DNA of 10,003 nt from Deltaproteobacteria bacterium (GCA_011371515.1 DRQE01000158.1:1-10003), one strand, 5' to 3'; positions 1 to 6,359 are shown, numbered from the stretch's first letter. Numbers and translations are program-made. Notes: generated by a model from the letters alone, not told the origin.

Positions 1-275
1 GTCTCTTCAATAGAGGGATGCCAGTTGAGCATTGCCATATAAACTTTTACATCCTCTCCCCTCTTTTTGAGCCCCTCTTCCAAGAGCTCTGCCTGCTCCT
101 CGGTTATGGCAAGCAGCGGAGAACTACCACCTATTGCGGCATACCTCTTCTTTGCCCCCTCTATGACTGCTTCTGGCACCTCTCTACCCTTAAGCACCCT
201 TTTTATAAAGGGCTCTACCTCTTCGAGAGAACGGGGCCCACCAAAGGCAAGTATGAGGACTGCTCTGTTCGTCAT
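1..275 (-). CDS. hemH: Ferrochelatase HemH, N-terminal 91 residues (runs off the left edge)
   Basis: Ferrochelatase inserts ferrous iron into a porphyrin at the end of heme synthesis. Reading the minus strand from an ATG at 275-273 gives MTNRAVLILAFGGPRSLEEV at the N-terminus. This has the opening beta strand and the G-G-P loop of ferrochelatases, then K-K-R-Y-A-A-I-G-G-S-S-P-L at about 43-55 and an I-T-E-E-Q-A helix at about 58-63, both typical of the family and close to what I recall of Bacillus HemH. The catalytic His and Glu lie beyond the edge, so protoporphyrin and coproporphyrin types cannot be told apart. The start codon overlaps the hemE stop by one base (TGATG), so the two are probably translationally coupled and in one operon. 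The hemE-hemH order is also found in Bacillus. Confidence 0.9.
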   Translation of the reverse strand, partial: MTNRAVLILAFGGPRSLEEVEPFIKRVLKGREVPEAVIEGAKKRYAAIGGSSPLLAITEEQAELLEEGLKKRGEDVKVYMAMLNWHPSIEE

Positions 276-1306
276 CACCTGTTCTTTGCGCTTAACTCGT
301 GGACATAGTCCACAAGGGCTTTCACATTATCCACCGGGGTTCCCACTATTATGCCATGGCCAAGGTTGAATATATGGCCTGCTCTTCGGTCTGCCATATT
401 GAGTATGGTTTCTACCTGTCTTTTAATCTCTGTGCGCGGGGCAAAGAGCACTGTGGGGTCAAGGTTGCCCTGTATTGCTCTACCGTGGCCTATCCTCTTC
501 CATGCGGTATCGAGCCTTATCCTCCAGTCCACTCCAACCACATCTCCACCACACTGGCTTATGGTATCTATGTAGGCAGATGTGCCTGTGGAAAAGTTTA
601 TAACCGGCACCCTTCCGCTTATACCCTCTATCAGCCTTCTCGTATGGGGCTGCACATAGAGTGCGTAGTCCTGCGGGCTGAGGGCACCTGCCCAGCTATC
701 GAATATCTGTATGGCATCTGCGCCTGCATCTATCTGTGCATTAACATAGGCTATAAGTGTTGAGGTAATACTATCCATGAGCCTTCTCCAGAGCTCGGGC
801 TCACCATACATGAGCCTTTTTGCGTGAAGATAGTTCTTTGAGCCCCCACCCTCTATTATGTAGCTTGCAAGGGTGAAGGGGGCGGCAGAAAATCCTATAA
901 GGGGAATCCTGTCTTCAAGCTCTCTTTTTACAAGCCTTATGGCTTCAAGAAGATAAGGTACATCCTCTGCTGGCTCTATTACCCTGAGGGCTGCCACATC
1001 CTTCTCACCTCTTACAGGGTTCAGAATCACGGGACCCTCGTTTTTTGCGAACTCAAGTTTTATTCCCATGCCCTCAAGGGGCAACAGTATGTCGGCAAAT
1101 ATTATGGCTGCATCCACGTTCAGCTTATCAACCGGTTGCAGTGTAACCTCGCAGGCTATCTCGGGGGTCCTGCACATCTCGAGAAAGGAATGGCGCTTTC
1201 TTATCTCCATGTACTCTTTCATGTATCTTCCTGCCTGCCGCATAAGCCACACAGGGGTGTAATCGGTGGGCTCACACCTGCATGCCCTGAGGAATGTATC
1301 GTTCAC
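275..1306 (-). CDS. hemE: Uroporphyrinogen decarboxylase HemE
   Basis: This cytoplasmic enzyme removes four acetate carboxyls from uroporphyrinogen III to make coproporphyrinogen III, the step that commits the precursor to heme rather than to siroheme or cobalamin. At 343 residues it has normal family length. The first signature PVWLMRQAGRY is at 18-28 (Arg23, Arg27), the catalytic Asp is D72 in FADIL, the second signature GFSAAPFTLASYIIEGGGSK covers 138-157, FDSWAG is at 202-207, and the C-terminal GHGI holds H317. The start is a GTG at 1306-1304, chosen because GGAGGAG at 1320-1314 lies seven bases upstream. A good sigma-70-like promoter sits 55-83 bases upstream of the start codon. hemH follows with a one-base overlap. 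The gene is divergent from the GntR regulator, which makes regulation by that protein possible but unproven. Confidence 0.98.
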   Translation of the reverse strand: MNDTFLRACRCEPTDYTPVWLMRQAGRYMKEYMEIRKRHSFLEMCRTPEIACEVTLQPVDKLNVDAAIIFADILLPLEGMGIKLEFAKNEGPVILNPVRGEKDVAALRVIEPAEDVPYLLEAIRLVKRELEDRIPLIGFSAAPFTLASYIIEGGGSKNYLHAKRLMYGEPELWRRLMDSITSTLIAYVNAQIDAGADAIQIFDSWAGALSPQDYALYVQPHTRRLIEGISGRVPVINFSTGTSAYIDTISQCGGDVVGVDWRIRLDTAWKRIGHGRAIQGNLDPTVLFAPRTEIKRQVETILNMADRRAGHIFNLGHGIIVGTPVDNVKALVDYVHELSAKNR

Positions 1307-1313
1307 TTCAAAG

Positions 1314-1320
1314 CTCCTCC
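1314..1320 (-). promoter_or_regulatory. Ribosome binding site deciding the GTG start of hemE
   Basis: GGAGGAG on the minus strand ends seven bases before the GTG at 1306-1304. No ATG lies at the right distance, so this site fixes the hemE start. Confidence 0.8.
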
Positions 1321-1360
1321 TTTTGAGAGTAGAGTTTTATATACCACAGATAAAGGCTTT

Positions 1361-1389
1361 ATTATAGAACTTACACCCTCTGTTTGCAA
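1361..1389 (-). promoter_or_regulatory. Sigma-70-like promoter of hemE-hemH
   Basis: On the minus strand a TTGCAA -35 element (1389-1384) is followed, after exactly 17 bases, by a perfect TATAAT -10 element (1366-1361). The expected transcription start is near 1354, giving a leader of about 48 bases that carries the strong GGAGGAG ribosome site of hemE. The segment TTGCAAACAGAGGG that begins at this -35 recurs with one mismatch upstream of rsh (9278-9291). The promoter is predicted from sequence alone. Confidence 0.65.
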
Positions 1390-1418
1390 GGATACTCTGG
1401 CTGAGACCATCAATTACC

Positions 1419-1447
1419 TTGATTTTTTCCATTGTATACAGTATATT
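1419..1447 (+). promoter_or_regulatory. Probable promoter of the gntR operon, with TGTATACA palindrome
   Basis: TTGATT (1419-1424), a 17-base spacer, then TATATT (1442-1447) match the sigma-70 consensus at 4/6 and 5/6 positions. The expected start point is at about 1454, which is the A of the gntR ATG, and there is no Shine-Dalgarno sequence, so the transcript may be leaderless. The perfect 8-base palindrome TGTATACA (1433-1440) sits in the spacer next to the -10 element. GntR proteins of the FCD class often bind short palindromes with this kind of GTATAC core, so autoregulation is a reasonable inference. Confidence 0.5.
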
Positions 1448-1467
1448 TAAGACATGGAAAAGATTAA
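1419..1467. repeat. Imperfect inverted repeat spanning the gntR promoter and start codon
   Basis: Arms at 1419-1432 and 1454-1467 pair over 14 positions: 12 Watson-Crick pairs and two G-T (G-U in RNA) pairs, around a 21-base centre. The right arm begins with the gntR ATG. The left arm, read on the minus strand, also begins with an ATG and also encodes M-E-K-I-K. It could be an operator dyad or, in a longer transcript, a hairpin hiding the start codon. Confidence 0.6.
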
Positions 1468-2140
1468 ACTGCTCGACTCTTCCCTTGAGAAGCCTCTCAC
1501 CCTTAGAGAGAGGATAGTGGAGTTCATCAAGGATTCCATAATAAGCGGTAAACTCAAACCGGGCGAAAGGGTTCCAGAGCCAGAGATAGCCCGAAGCCTT
1601 GGTATAAGCAGGACTCCCATAAGGGAGGCCTTCCGTCAGCTCGAGTCCGAGGGTTTTATAACGGTTATTCCACGCAAAGGGGCTGTTGTAAGCCCTATAA
1701 CCGCGAAGGATGTAAAGGAGTTTTACGCAATAAAGAGCCTTCTTGAGGGATATGCTGCAAGACTTGCCTGCGAGAAGTTTACCGAAAGGGATATAAAGAA
1801 GCTCAAGACCCTTAACGAACATATGAAAAGGTGTGTGGAAAAGAACGACATAAAGGGGTTCTACAGGCTTGATAATCAGTTTCACGAGACATTCTTGAGG
1901 GCATGTGGCAACGAGAAACTCTGCCAGCTTGCGCACCAGCTGGTCCAGCAATTCGAAAGGATGAGGATTACAGCACTTTCTGTGCCGGGAAGGATGCAGA
2001 ACTCCCTTAAACAGCACGCAGAAATAATAAAGGCATTCGAGGAACGCAACGCAGACAGGGTGGAACAGCTTGTCAGAGAAAACGCCGAGCTGAGCGCAGA
2101 GATACTGGTAAAAGAGCTTGAGAGCGGGGAGGCAAAATGA
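1454..2140 (+). CDS. GntR-family transcriptional regulator, FadR/FCD subfamily
   Basis: A 228-residue DNA-binding regulator. An N-terminal winged helix-turn-helix spans about residues 11-78, with LRERIVEFIKDSIISGKLKPG and the recognition helix SRTPIREAFRQLESEGFI at 52-69. The all-helical FCD effector domain spans about 83-215. FCD proteins usually sense small carboxylic acids and often hold a metal through one Asp and three His. Here D140, H144 and H188 are present, but the position where the last His is expected appears to be N210, so metal binding may be changed. The ATG at 1454 is the first possible start after an in-frame TAA at 1448-1450. There is no Shine-Dalgarno sequence. It heads the operon running to coaE and is divergent from hemE. 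Its effector and targets cannot be told from sequence. Confidence 0.93.
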   Translation: MEKIKLLDSSLEKPLTLRERIVEFIKDSIISGKLKPGERVPEPEIARSLGISRTPIREAFRQLESEGFITVIPRKGAVVSPITAKDVKEFYAIKSLLEGYAARLACEKFTERDIKKLKTLNEHMKRCVEKNDIKGFYRLDNQFHETFLRACGNEKLCQLAHQLVQQFERMRITALSVPGRMQNSLKQHAEIIKAFEERNADRVEQLVRENAELSAEILVKELESGEAK

Positions 2141-2403
2141 AACTCATAACCACACCAGAGGCAGCAGCAAGGCTTGCAAGAACAATCGTGTACGATATCG
2201 TGCTCTACAACAAAGAGAAGATAGAAGAGGGCATAAAGAACGACAATGTGTTCGACCTTCTCGAAGAAGAGATAAGAGAAGGCGAAAAACTCTACAAAAG
2301 CAGGGTTGACCCCGAGCTCGCTGCCAGAACCAACTTCTACAACCGTGCACTTGTGGACATTCTCATCAAAAAGAGTGGCAACATAGAGAGTAAGATCTGG
2401 TAG
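2137..2403 (+). CDS. Conserved-looking small helical protein, function unknown (88 aa)
   Basis: I do not recognise a named family. The 88 residues are rich in Glu and Lys and predicted largely helical: helix about 7-36 (PEAAARLARTIVYDIVLYNK opens it), helix about 38-55, helix about 57-80, and a short tail ending KIW. There is no signal peptide, membrane segment, Cys or nucleotide-binding motif. The A-R-L-A-R-T-I-V-x-D-I-x-L-Y-N and F-Y-x-x-A-L-V-D-I-L pattern recalls, from memory only, the C-terminal region of some deltaproteobacterial zinc-ribbon proteins; here no zinc ribbon is attached. The ATG overlaps the gntR stop by four bases (ATGA), and GGGGAGG (2126-2132) lies four bases upstream, so it is translated and coupled to gntR. 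It is not the RNA polymerase omega subunit despite a similar size. Confidence 0.8.
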   Translation: MKLITTPEAAARLARTIVYDIVLYNKEKIEEGIKNDNVFDLLEEEIREGEKLYKSRVDPELAARTNFYNRALVDILIKKSGNIESKIW

Positions 2404-2428
2404 CCTGCCACAGCCACGGTTCCTTCCC

Positions 2429-3421
2429 ATGGGAAAAGACTACAGTTTCGTTGTAAAAGAGGAGGATTCTCGTAAAAGGCTCGATCTCTACCTTCGAGAA
2501 CACCTTCCAGAGCTCAGCAGAACCTATTTGCAGGAGCTCATAGAAGAAGGGCTCGTGCTTGTAGACCAGAGGCCCACAAAGGTGGCTCATAAGGTAAGGC
2601 AGGGGGAGACCATAACCATCCATGTGCCCGAAAGGCCGGAACCAGTTGCCACCCCACAGCCCATACCTGTGGATATACTCTACGAGGATGAGGACATTGT
2701 GGTGGTAAACAAACCCCGTGGGCTTACCGTACATCCCGGAGCAGGCAGACCAAGTAGCACCCTTGTTAATGCCCTCCTCTACCACACGGAACTATCCAGA
2801 GAGGGTGGCACCCTGAGACCCGGCATAGTGCACCGGCTTGACAAGGATACATCAGGGGTCATGGTGGTGGCAAAAACAGACAGGGCACACAGAAGACTTG
2901 TTGAGGCATTCAAAAGCCACCGCCCACTTAAGATATACCATGCAATAGTATGGGGCATTATGAAAGAAGATGAGGGCACCATAGACAGACCACTGGGAAG
3001 GGATGTAAAAGATAGAAAGAAGATTTCCCCGCGCACCACAAAGCCGCGAAGTGCCATTACACATTTTCGTGTAATAAGGCGGCTTGGATGGTTCACCCTC
3101 GTTGAGCTTAGACCCGTTACAGGCAGGACACACCAGATAAGGGTGCACATGAAACTTATGGGACATCCCATCGTGGGGGATCCTGTCTACGGTAAGCGCA
3201 CCATATCTTCCTCATTGCCACAGAGGCTTAAAGAGGTGCTCTCCCATGTAAAGGGGCAGCTACTCCATGCCAGAACCCTTGGCATACCCCATCCACGGGA
3301 TGGAACCTACATGGAGTTCAGCGCAGACTATCCGGAGGATATGAAAGAACTGCTCACCGTACTCGAAGAATATGGAGAAGATAACGCTTATAGAGGCAAA
3401 AAACCTCTCCACACAGGCTAA
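2429..3421 (+). CDS. rluD: Large-subunit rRNA pseudouridine synthase, RluD/RluA family
   Basis: RluD-type enzymes isomerise uridines in helix 69 of 23S rRNA, helping ribosome assembly. The 330-residue protein has an N-terminal S4 RNA-binding domain (about 13-70, R-K-R-L-D-L-Y-L then S-R-T-Y-L-Q-E-L-I) followed by the RluA catalytic domain. The catalytic motif HRLDKDTSG is at 135-143 with nucleophile D138. V-N-K-P-R-G-L-T-V-H-P occupies 93-103, and TGRTHQIRVH at 221-230 is the usual third motif. RluD rather than RluC is favoured by the S4 domain plus the V-H-P-x-x-G region, but substrate assignment within this family is uncertain. The ATG at 2429 has no clear Shine-Dalgarno sequence and lies 25 bases after the small ORF. 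The last 50 bases overlap pgeF, and the C-terminal 15 or so residues look unconserved. Confidence 0.93.
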   Translation: MGKDYSFVVKEEDSRKRLDLYLREHLPELSRTYLQELIEEGLVLVDQRPTKVAHKVRQGETITIHVPERPEPVATPQPIPVDILYEDEDIVVVNKPRGLTVHPGAGRPSSTLVNALLYHTELSREGGTLRPGIVHRLDKDTSGVMVVAKTDRAHRRLVEAFKSHRPLKIYHAIVWGIMKEDEGTIDRPLGRDVKDRKKISPRTTKPRSAITHFRVIRRLGWFTLVELRPVTGRTHQIRVHMKLMGHPIVGDPVYGKRTISSSLPQRLKEVLSHVKGQLLHARTLGIPHPRDGTYMEFSADYPEDMKELLTVLEEYGEDNAYRGKKPLHTG

Positions 3422-4130
3422 CACTTTACATGCCTTTCTTGGTAGAACAGGTGGCATAAGTCCCCCACCCTTCAGTTCTCTAAATGTGGGCTTTCATGTG
3501 GGTGATAGAAGGGCGAATGTAGAGGAGAATCTACGCACTATAGAAGAAAGGCTCGGCTTCAACATGGAAAGGGCTGTAATACCCCGCCAAGTCCATGGCG
3601 ACCATATAGTGCACATTAAAAACACTGGCATGTGCGGAGCCGGCATATACAGTGCAGATGCCCTTGTTACAGACTTAAGGGGTGTTGCCCTCTGTATACT
3701 CACCGCAGACTGTGTCCCCATAATACTGGTTGACAGAGGTGGCAGGGTGGCTGCTATAATACACGCAGGCTGGCGTGGAACGCTGAAAAGCATAGCCACA
3801 AAGACCATAAAAAAGCTCAAAGCCCTTTACGGCATAGAGCCAGAGGAACTTGTCTGTGCCGTGGGACCAGCCATCGGGGGATGCTGCTACAGGGTGGATG
3901 CCACACTCATAGAGGGCTTCAGCACGGCCTTTCGAGGCTCACCCGGTGTAGACCGCAGAGCCTCCTCTCTGGACCTTAAAAGCATAAACTGTTGGCAGAT
4001 TGAAAAAGAGGGGGTAAAGGATATAGAGGTAATAGATACATGCACTGCCTGCAATGTGGATAGCTTCTTCTCCCACAGAAAGGAGGGCACCACTGGCAGG
4101 CAGCTGAATGTGGTAATGCTCAGGGGGTAG
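3372..4130 (+). CDS. pgeF: PgeF/YfiH family protein (DUF152, laccase-domain purine phosphorylase or peptidoglycan editing factor)
   Basis: The family (E. coli YfiH/PgeF, Bacillus YlmD, human FAMIN/LACC1) has been described as a polyphenol oxidase, a purine nucleoside phosphorylase/adenosine deaminase, and an enzyme that clears wrong UDP-MurNAc-serine precursors. The 252 residues are of normal length. Conserved motifs are S-S-L-N-V-G-F-H-V-G-D at 35-45, R-Q-V-H-G-D at 72-77 (H75), T-A-D-C-V-P-I at 111-117 (C114), HAGWRG at 131-136 (H131) and G-P-A-I-G-G-C-C-Y at 155-163. H75, C114 and H131 form the expected zinc site. The C-terminal C-T-A-C (224-227) and F-F-S-H-R-K-E-G are also typical. The start lies 50 bases inside rluD; no ATG, GTG or TTG follows before the conserved core, so this start is the likeliest despite the long overlap. 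Which activity applies in this organism is unknown. Confidence 0.92.
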   Translation: MEKITLIEAKNLSTQANTLHAFLGRTGGISPPPFSSLNVGFHVGDRRANVEENLRTIEERLGFNMERAVIPRQVHGDHIVHIKNTGMCGAGIYSADALVTDLRGVALCILTADCVPIILVDRGGRVAAIIHAGWRGTLKSIATKTIKKLKALYGIEPEELVCAVGPAIGGCCYRVDATLIEGFSTAFRGSPGVDRRASSLDLKSINCWQIEKEGVKDIEVIDTCTACNVDSFFSHRKEGTTGRQLNVVMLRG

Positions 4131-4138
4131 CTCTATCT

Positions 4139-4771
4139 ATGGCGATAGTCGTTGGGCTTACAGGCAATATGGCAAGTGGCAAGAGCACAGTTGCCACAAT
4201 CCTTAAGGAGCTTGGGGCATACATAATAGATGCCGATGCCATAGGGCACCAGATTATAGGAAAGGGGCAGCCTGCGTGGCATGATATAGTAGAAGAGTTC
4301 GGCAAAGAGGTGCTGCTTGCGGATGGCTCTGTAAACAGAAAAAGGCTTGGTGAAATAGTATTCAGCGACAGGGAGAAACTCAAAAGGCTCAATGCCATAA
4401 CACATCCGCGCATAAGAGAGGAGATAGAGCGAAGAATAGAGCTTATAAAGAAAAGCTCACCCCGTGCCATAATAGTGGTGGATGCAGCCCTCCTTATAGA
4501 GGTGGGCTCTCACAGAAAGGTGGAGGTGGTCGTGGTGGTTACGGCAAGTAAAGAGCAACTCATAAAGCGGGCTATGGAGAAGTTCTGCCTTACAGAAGAT
4601 GAGGCAAAAAAGAGACTTGGTGCCCAGATGCCTCAGGAAGAAAAGCTCAAATACGCAGACTTCGTCATAGACAACTCTGGCTCTCTGGAAAAGACCACCG
4701 AAGCGGTAAGAGGACTCTACGACGAACTGAAAAGGATGGAGGCAGAAGGGTTTCAGACAAAAAGGGGTTGA
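4139..4771 (+). CDS. coaE: Dephospho-CoA kinase CoaE
   Basis: CoaE phosphorylates the 3' hydroxyl of dephospho-CoA with ATP, the last step of coenzyme A synthesis, in the cytoplasm. The 210-residue protein starts with a P-loop, GLTGNMASGKST at 6-17 (K15, S16), followed by IIDADAIGH at 29-37, where D31 and D33 belong to the substrate-binding region. N-A-I-T-H-P-R-I at 85-92, VVDAALLIEVG at 113-123 and ADFVIDNSGS at 173-182 are family hallmarks. The ATG is eight bases after the pgeF stop. A weak AGGGGG lies 11 bases upstream, within the end of pgeF, so translational coupling probably helps. The stop codon lies inside the -35 element of the rho promoter. Confidence 0.96.
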   Translation: MAIVVGLTGNMASGKSTVATILKELGAYIIDADAIGHQIIGKGQPAWHDIVEEFGKEVLLADGSVNRKRLGEIVFSDREKLKRLNAITHPRIREEIERRIELIKKSSPRAIIVVDAALLIEVGSHRKVEVVVVVTASKEQLIKRAMEKFCLTEDEAKKRLGAQMPQEEKLKYADFVIDNSGSLEKTTEAVRGLYDELKRMEAEGFQTKRG

Positions 4772-4796
4772 CAGAAAGATAAAATGATGCTATTCT
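4768..4796 (+). promoter_or_regulatory. Promoter of rho overlapping the coaE stop codon
   Basis: A perfect TTGACA (4768-4773) is followed by 17 bases and TATTCT (4791-4796, 4/6 match). The expected start is near 4803. The -35 element contains the TGA stop of coaE. It would allow rho to be transcribed separately from the upstream operon. Confidence 0.6.
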
Positions 4797-4991
4797 GAAA
4801 ATACCCTTCAATATGGATTGTCAAGTATTCCAGCTTATCTTACGAACAAATATCAATCCCGGAAGGTCTGAAGTCCGCAGGAAGAAAAATCCATAAAACC
4901 GTAACGAAAAGAAGTTGAATACAAACCACAAATCTTCGAGCATAATTGTCTTAAAAATCCTTAAAAACCAAACATATCAGGGGAGAAGTCT
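4797..4991 (+). promoter_or_regulatory. rho leader: Long leader region of rho (A- and C-rich)
   Basis: About 190 bases separate the predicted start point from rho. The second half is rich in A and C and poor in G: positions 4920-4979 hold about 14 C and 4 G, and include a tandem 10-base repeat, CTTAAAAATC then CTTAAAAACC (4950-4969). This composition is what Rho loading (rut) sites look like, and rho is known to limit its own expression in E. coli through its leader. A 27-codon reading frame (ATG 4813 to TAA 4896) exists but has no ribosome site. A strong AGGGGAG (4979-4985) stands six bases before the rho ATG. No intrinsic terminator or named riboswitch is visible. Confidence 0.45.
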
Positions 4992-6239
4992 ATGAACCTA
5001 AAGGAACTGAAAGAGAAGAAGATTAGCGAGCTCACAAGTCTTGCAAAGAAGTACAACATCGAGGGGGCATCCTCGATGCGTAAACAGGATCTGATCTTTG
5101 CCATACTTCAGGCTCAAAGCGAACAGAACGGGGTGATAACCGGTGAAGGGGTGCTCGAGATACTGCCAGATGGCTTCGGTTTCCTCAGGGCTCCTGACTA
5201 CAACTACCTGCCGGGCCCTGACGACATATATGTATCTCCATCTCAGATAAGAAAGTTCAACCTGAGAACGGGCGATATAATCTCTGGCCAGATACGCCCA
5301 CCAAAGGAAGGCGAAAGATACTTTGCCCTTCTCAAGGTGGAAAAGCTCAATTACGAAGACCCTGAGGTTGCAAAAGAGAAGATACTCTTTGACAACCTCA
5401 CCCCTCTCTACCCGCAGGAGAGGATAAAACTTGAGACCCCCGGTGGAGACATATCGATGAGGGTGATGGACCTTTTCACCCCCATAGGCAAGGGGCAGAG
5501 GGGTCTTATAGTATCTCCACCAAGGGCAGGTAAGACCACCATACTGCAGAACATAGCCAACTCGATCGAGAAGAACCATCCAGAAGTCATACTGATAGTG
5601 CTTCTCATAGACGAAAGACCAGAAGAGGTCACCGACATGGAGCGCTCTGTGAACGGAGAGGTCGTCAGTTCCACATTCGACGAGCCTGCACAGCGCCATG
5701 TTCAGGTGGCGGAGATGGTTCTCGAGAAGGCAAAAAGGCTCGTTGAACATCACCACGATGTGGTAATCCTTCTTGACAGCATCACACGCCTTGCAAGGGC
5801 ATATAACGCCATAGTGCCACCAAGTGGAAAGGTGCTGTCAGGAGGAGTGGACTCAAATGCCCTCCATAAGCCAAAACGCTTCTTCGGTGCCGCCCGAAAC
5901 ATCGAGGAAGGTGGAAGCCTCACCATAATAGCCACAGCCCTCATAGAGACGGGCAGCCGTATGGACGAGGTCATATTCGAAGAATTCAAGGGCACGGGCA
6001 ACATGGAACTTGTGCTCGACCGCAAACTTGCAGAAAGACGCATATTCCCTGCCATAGACCTCAACAAATCTGGCACGAGAAAAGAAGAACTACTGCTACC
6101 CAAGGAAGACCTCAACAGGATATGGATACTGAGAAAGGTGCTCCAGCCGCTTAACCCCATAGAGAGCATGGAGTTCCTGCTCGACAAGATGCAGCACACG
6201 AAGACCAACAAAGAGTTCCTTGCATCCATGAGCAAGTAG
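4992..6239 (+). CDS. rho: Transcription termination factor Rho
   Basis: Rho is a hexameric RNA-dependent ATPase that pulls RNA through its ring and dissociates RNA polymerase. The 415 residues match the normal size of about 420 with no insertion. The N-terminal Rho_N helical domain is at 1-45, the cold-shock-like RNA-binding domain at about 48-118 ([15 protein letters not shown] at 52-66), and the RecA-like ATPase domain beyond 130. Walker A is S-P-P-R-A-G-K-T-T at 175-183, Walker [11 protein letters not shown] at 257-266, the Q-loop region S-G-G-V-D-S-N-A at 283-290, and [13 protein letters not shown] follows at 299-311. All catalytic parts look intact. An rpmE gene, which follows rho in many bacteria, is not present next to it here. 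Confidence 0.99.
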   Translation: MNLKELKEKKISELTSLAKKYNIEGASSMRKQDLIFAILQAQSEQNGVITGEGVLEILPDGFGFLRAPDYNYLPGPDDIYVSPSQIRKFNLRTGDIISGQIRPPKEGERYFALLKVEKLNYEDPEVAKEKILFDNLTPLYPQERIKLETPGGDISMRVMDLFTPIGKGQRGLIVSPPRAGKTTILQNIANSIEKNHPEVILIVLLIDERPEEVTDMERSVNGEVVSSTFDEPAQRHVQVAEMVLEKAKRLVEHHHDVVILLDSITRLARAYNAIVPPSGKVLSGGVDSNALHKPKRFFGAARNIEEGGSLTIIATALIETGSRMDEVIFEEFKGTGNMELVLDRKLAERRIFPAIDLNKSGTRKEELLLPKEDLNRIWILRKVLQPLNPIESMEFLLDKMQHTKTNKEFLASMSK

Positions 6240-6249
6240 CACACCACTT

Positions 6250-6266
6250 TGCCTATTATGTAGGCA
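6250..6266 (+). terminator. Short hairpin after rho, weak terminator candidate
   Basis: TGCCTA and TAGGCA form a perfect six-base stem around a five-base loop, starting 11 bases after the rho stop. No T-run follows, so it may act as an RNA 3' end stabiliser or be unimportant rather than a true intrinsic terminator. Confidence 0.25.
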
Positions 6267-6346
6267 CATACTCACCCCATCTGCATACCCACCGTGCAGA
6301 AAGGCGGGGTTTAGCCCCTATATTTCGTGGCACAGGATTTGCATTC

Positions 6347-6359
6347 TCTAACTATTAGA
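6347..6359. promoter_or_regulatory. Palindrome upstream of nirB, possible operator
   Basis: TCTAA-CTA-TTAGA is a perfect 5+3+5 dyad about 110 bases before nirB and about 37 bases upstream of a TCTAAT that could be the -10 element. Its sequence does not match the FNR/DNR or NsrR consensus. The position would suit a regulator of nitrite reductase, but this is inference. Confidence 0.3.

Noticed and set aside
1337-2017. A 226-codon minus-strand open frame antisense to gntR
   Set aside because: It lies almost wholly opposite a convincing gntR, has no recognisable domain and no ribosome site. Its in-frame internal M-E-K-I-K start is explained by the inverted repeat at 1419-1467.
2137-2403. RNA polymerase omega subunit (rpoZ)
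   Set aside because: Size and position invited this call, but the protein lacks the omega N-terminal pattern and its conserved A-x-R-A-R-x and I-A-L-R-E-I segments.
4915-4946. Second rho promoter TTGAAT ... CATAAT
   Set aside because: The spacer would be 20 bases, and the upstream TTGACA-17-TATTCT is much better.
4998-5756. A 252-codon minus-strand frame inside rho
   Set aside because: Shadow of the rho coding sequence; composition and lack of motifs show it is not a gene.
6306-6325. GGGG/CCCC hairpin with TATATTT as an intrinsic terminator of rho
   Set aside because: The stem is only four bases and the tail is interrupted by A residues; too weak to call.
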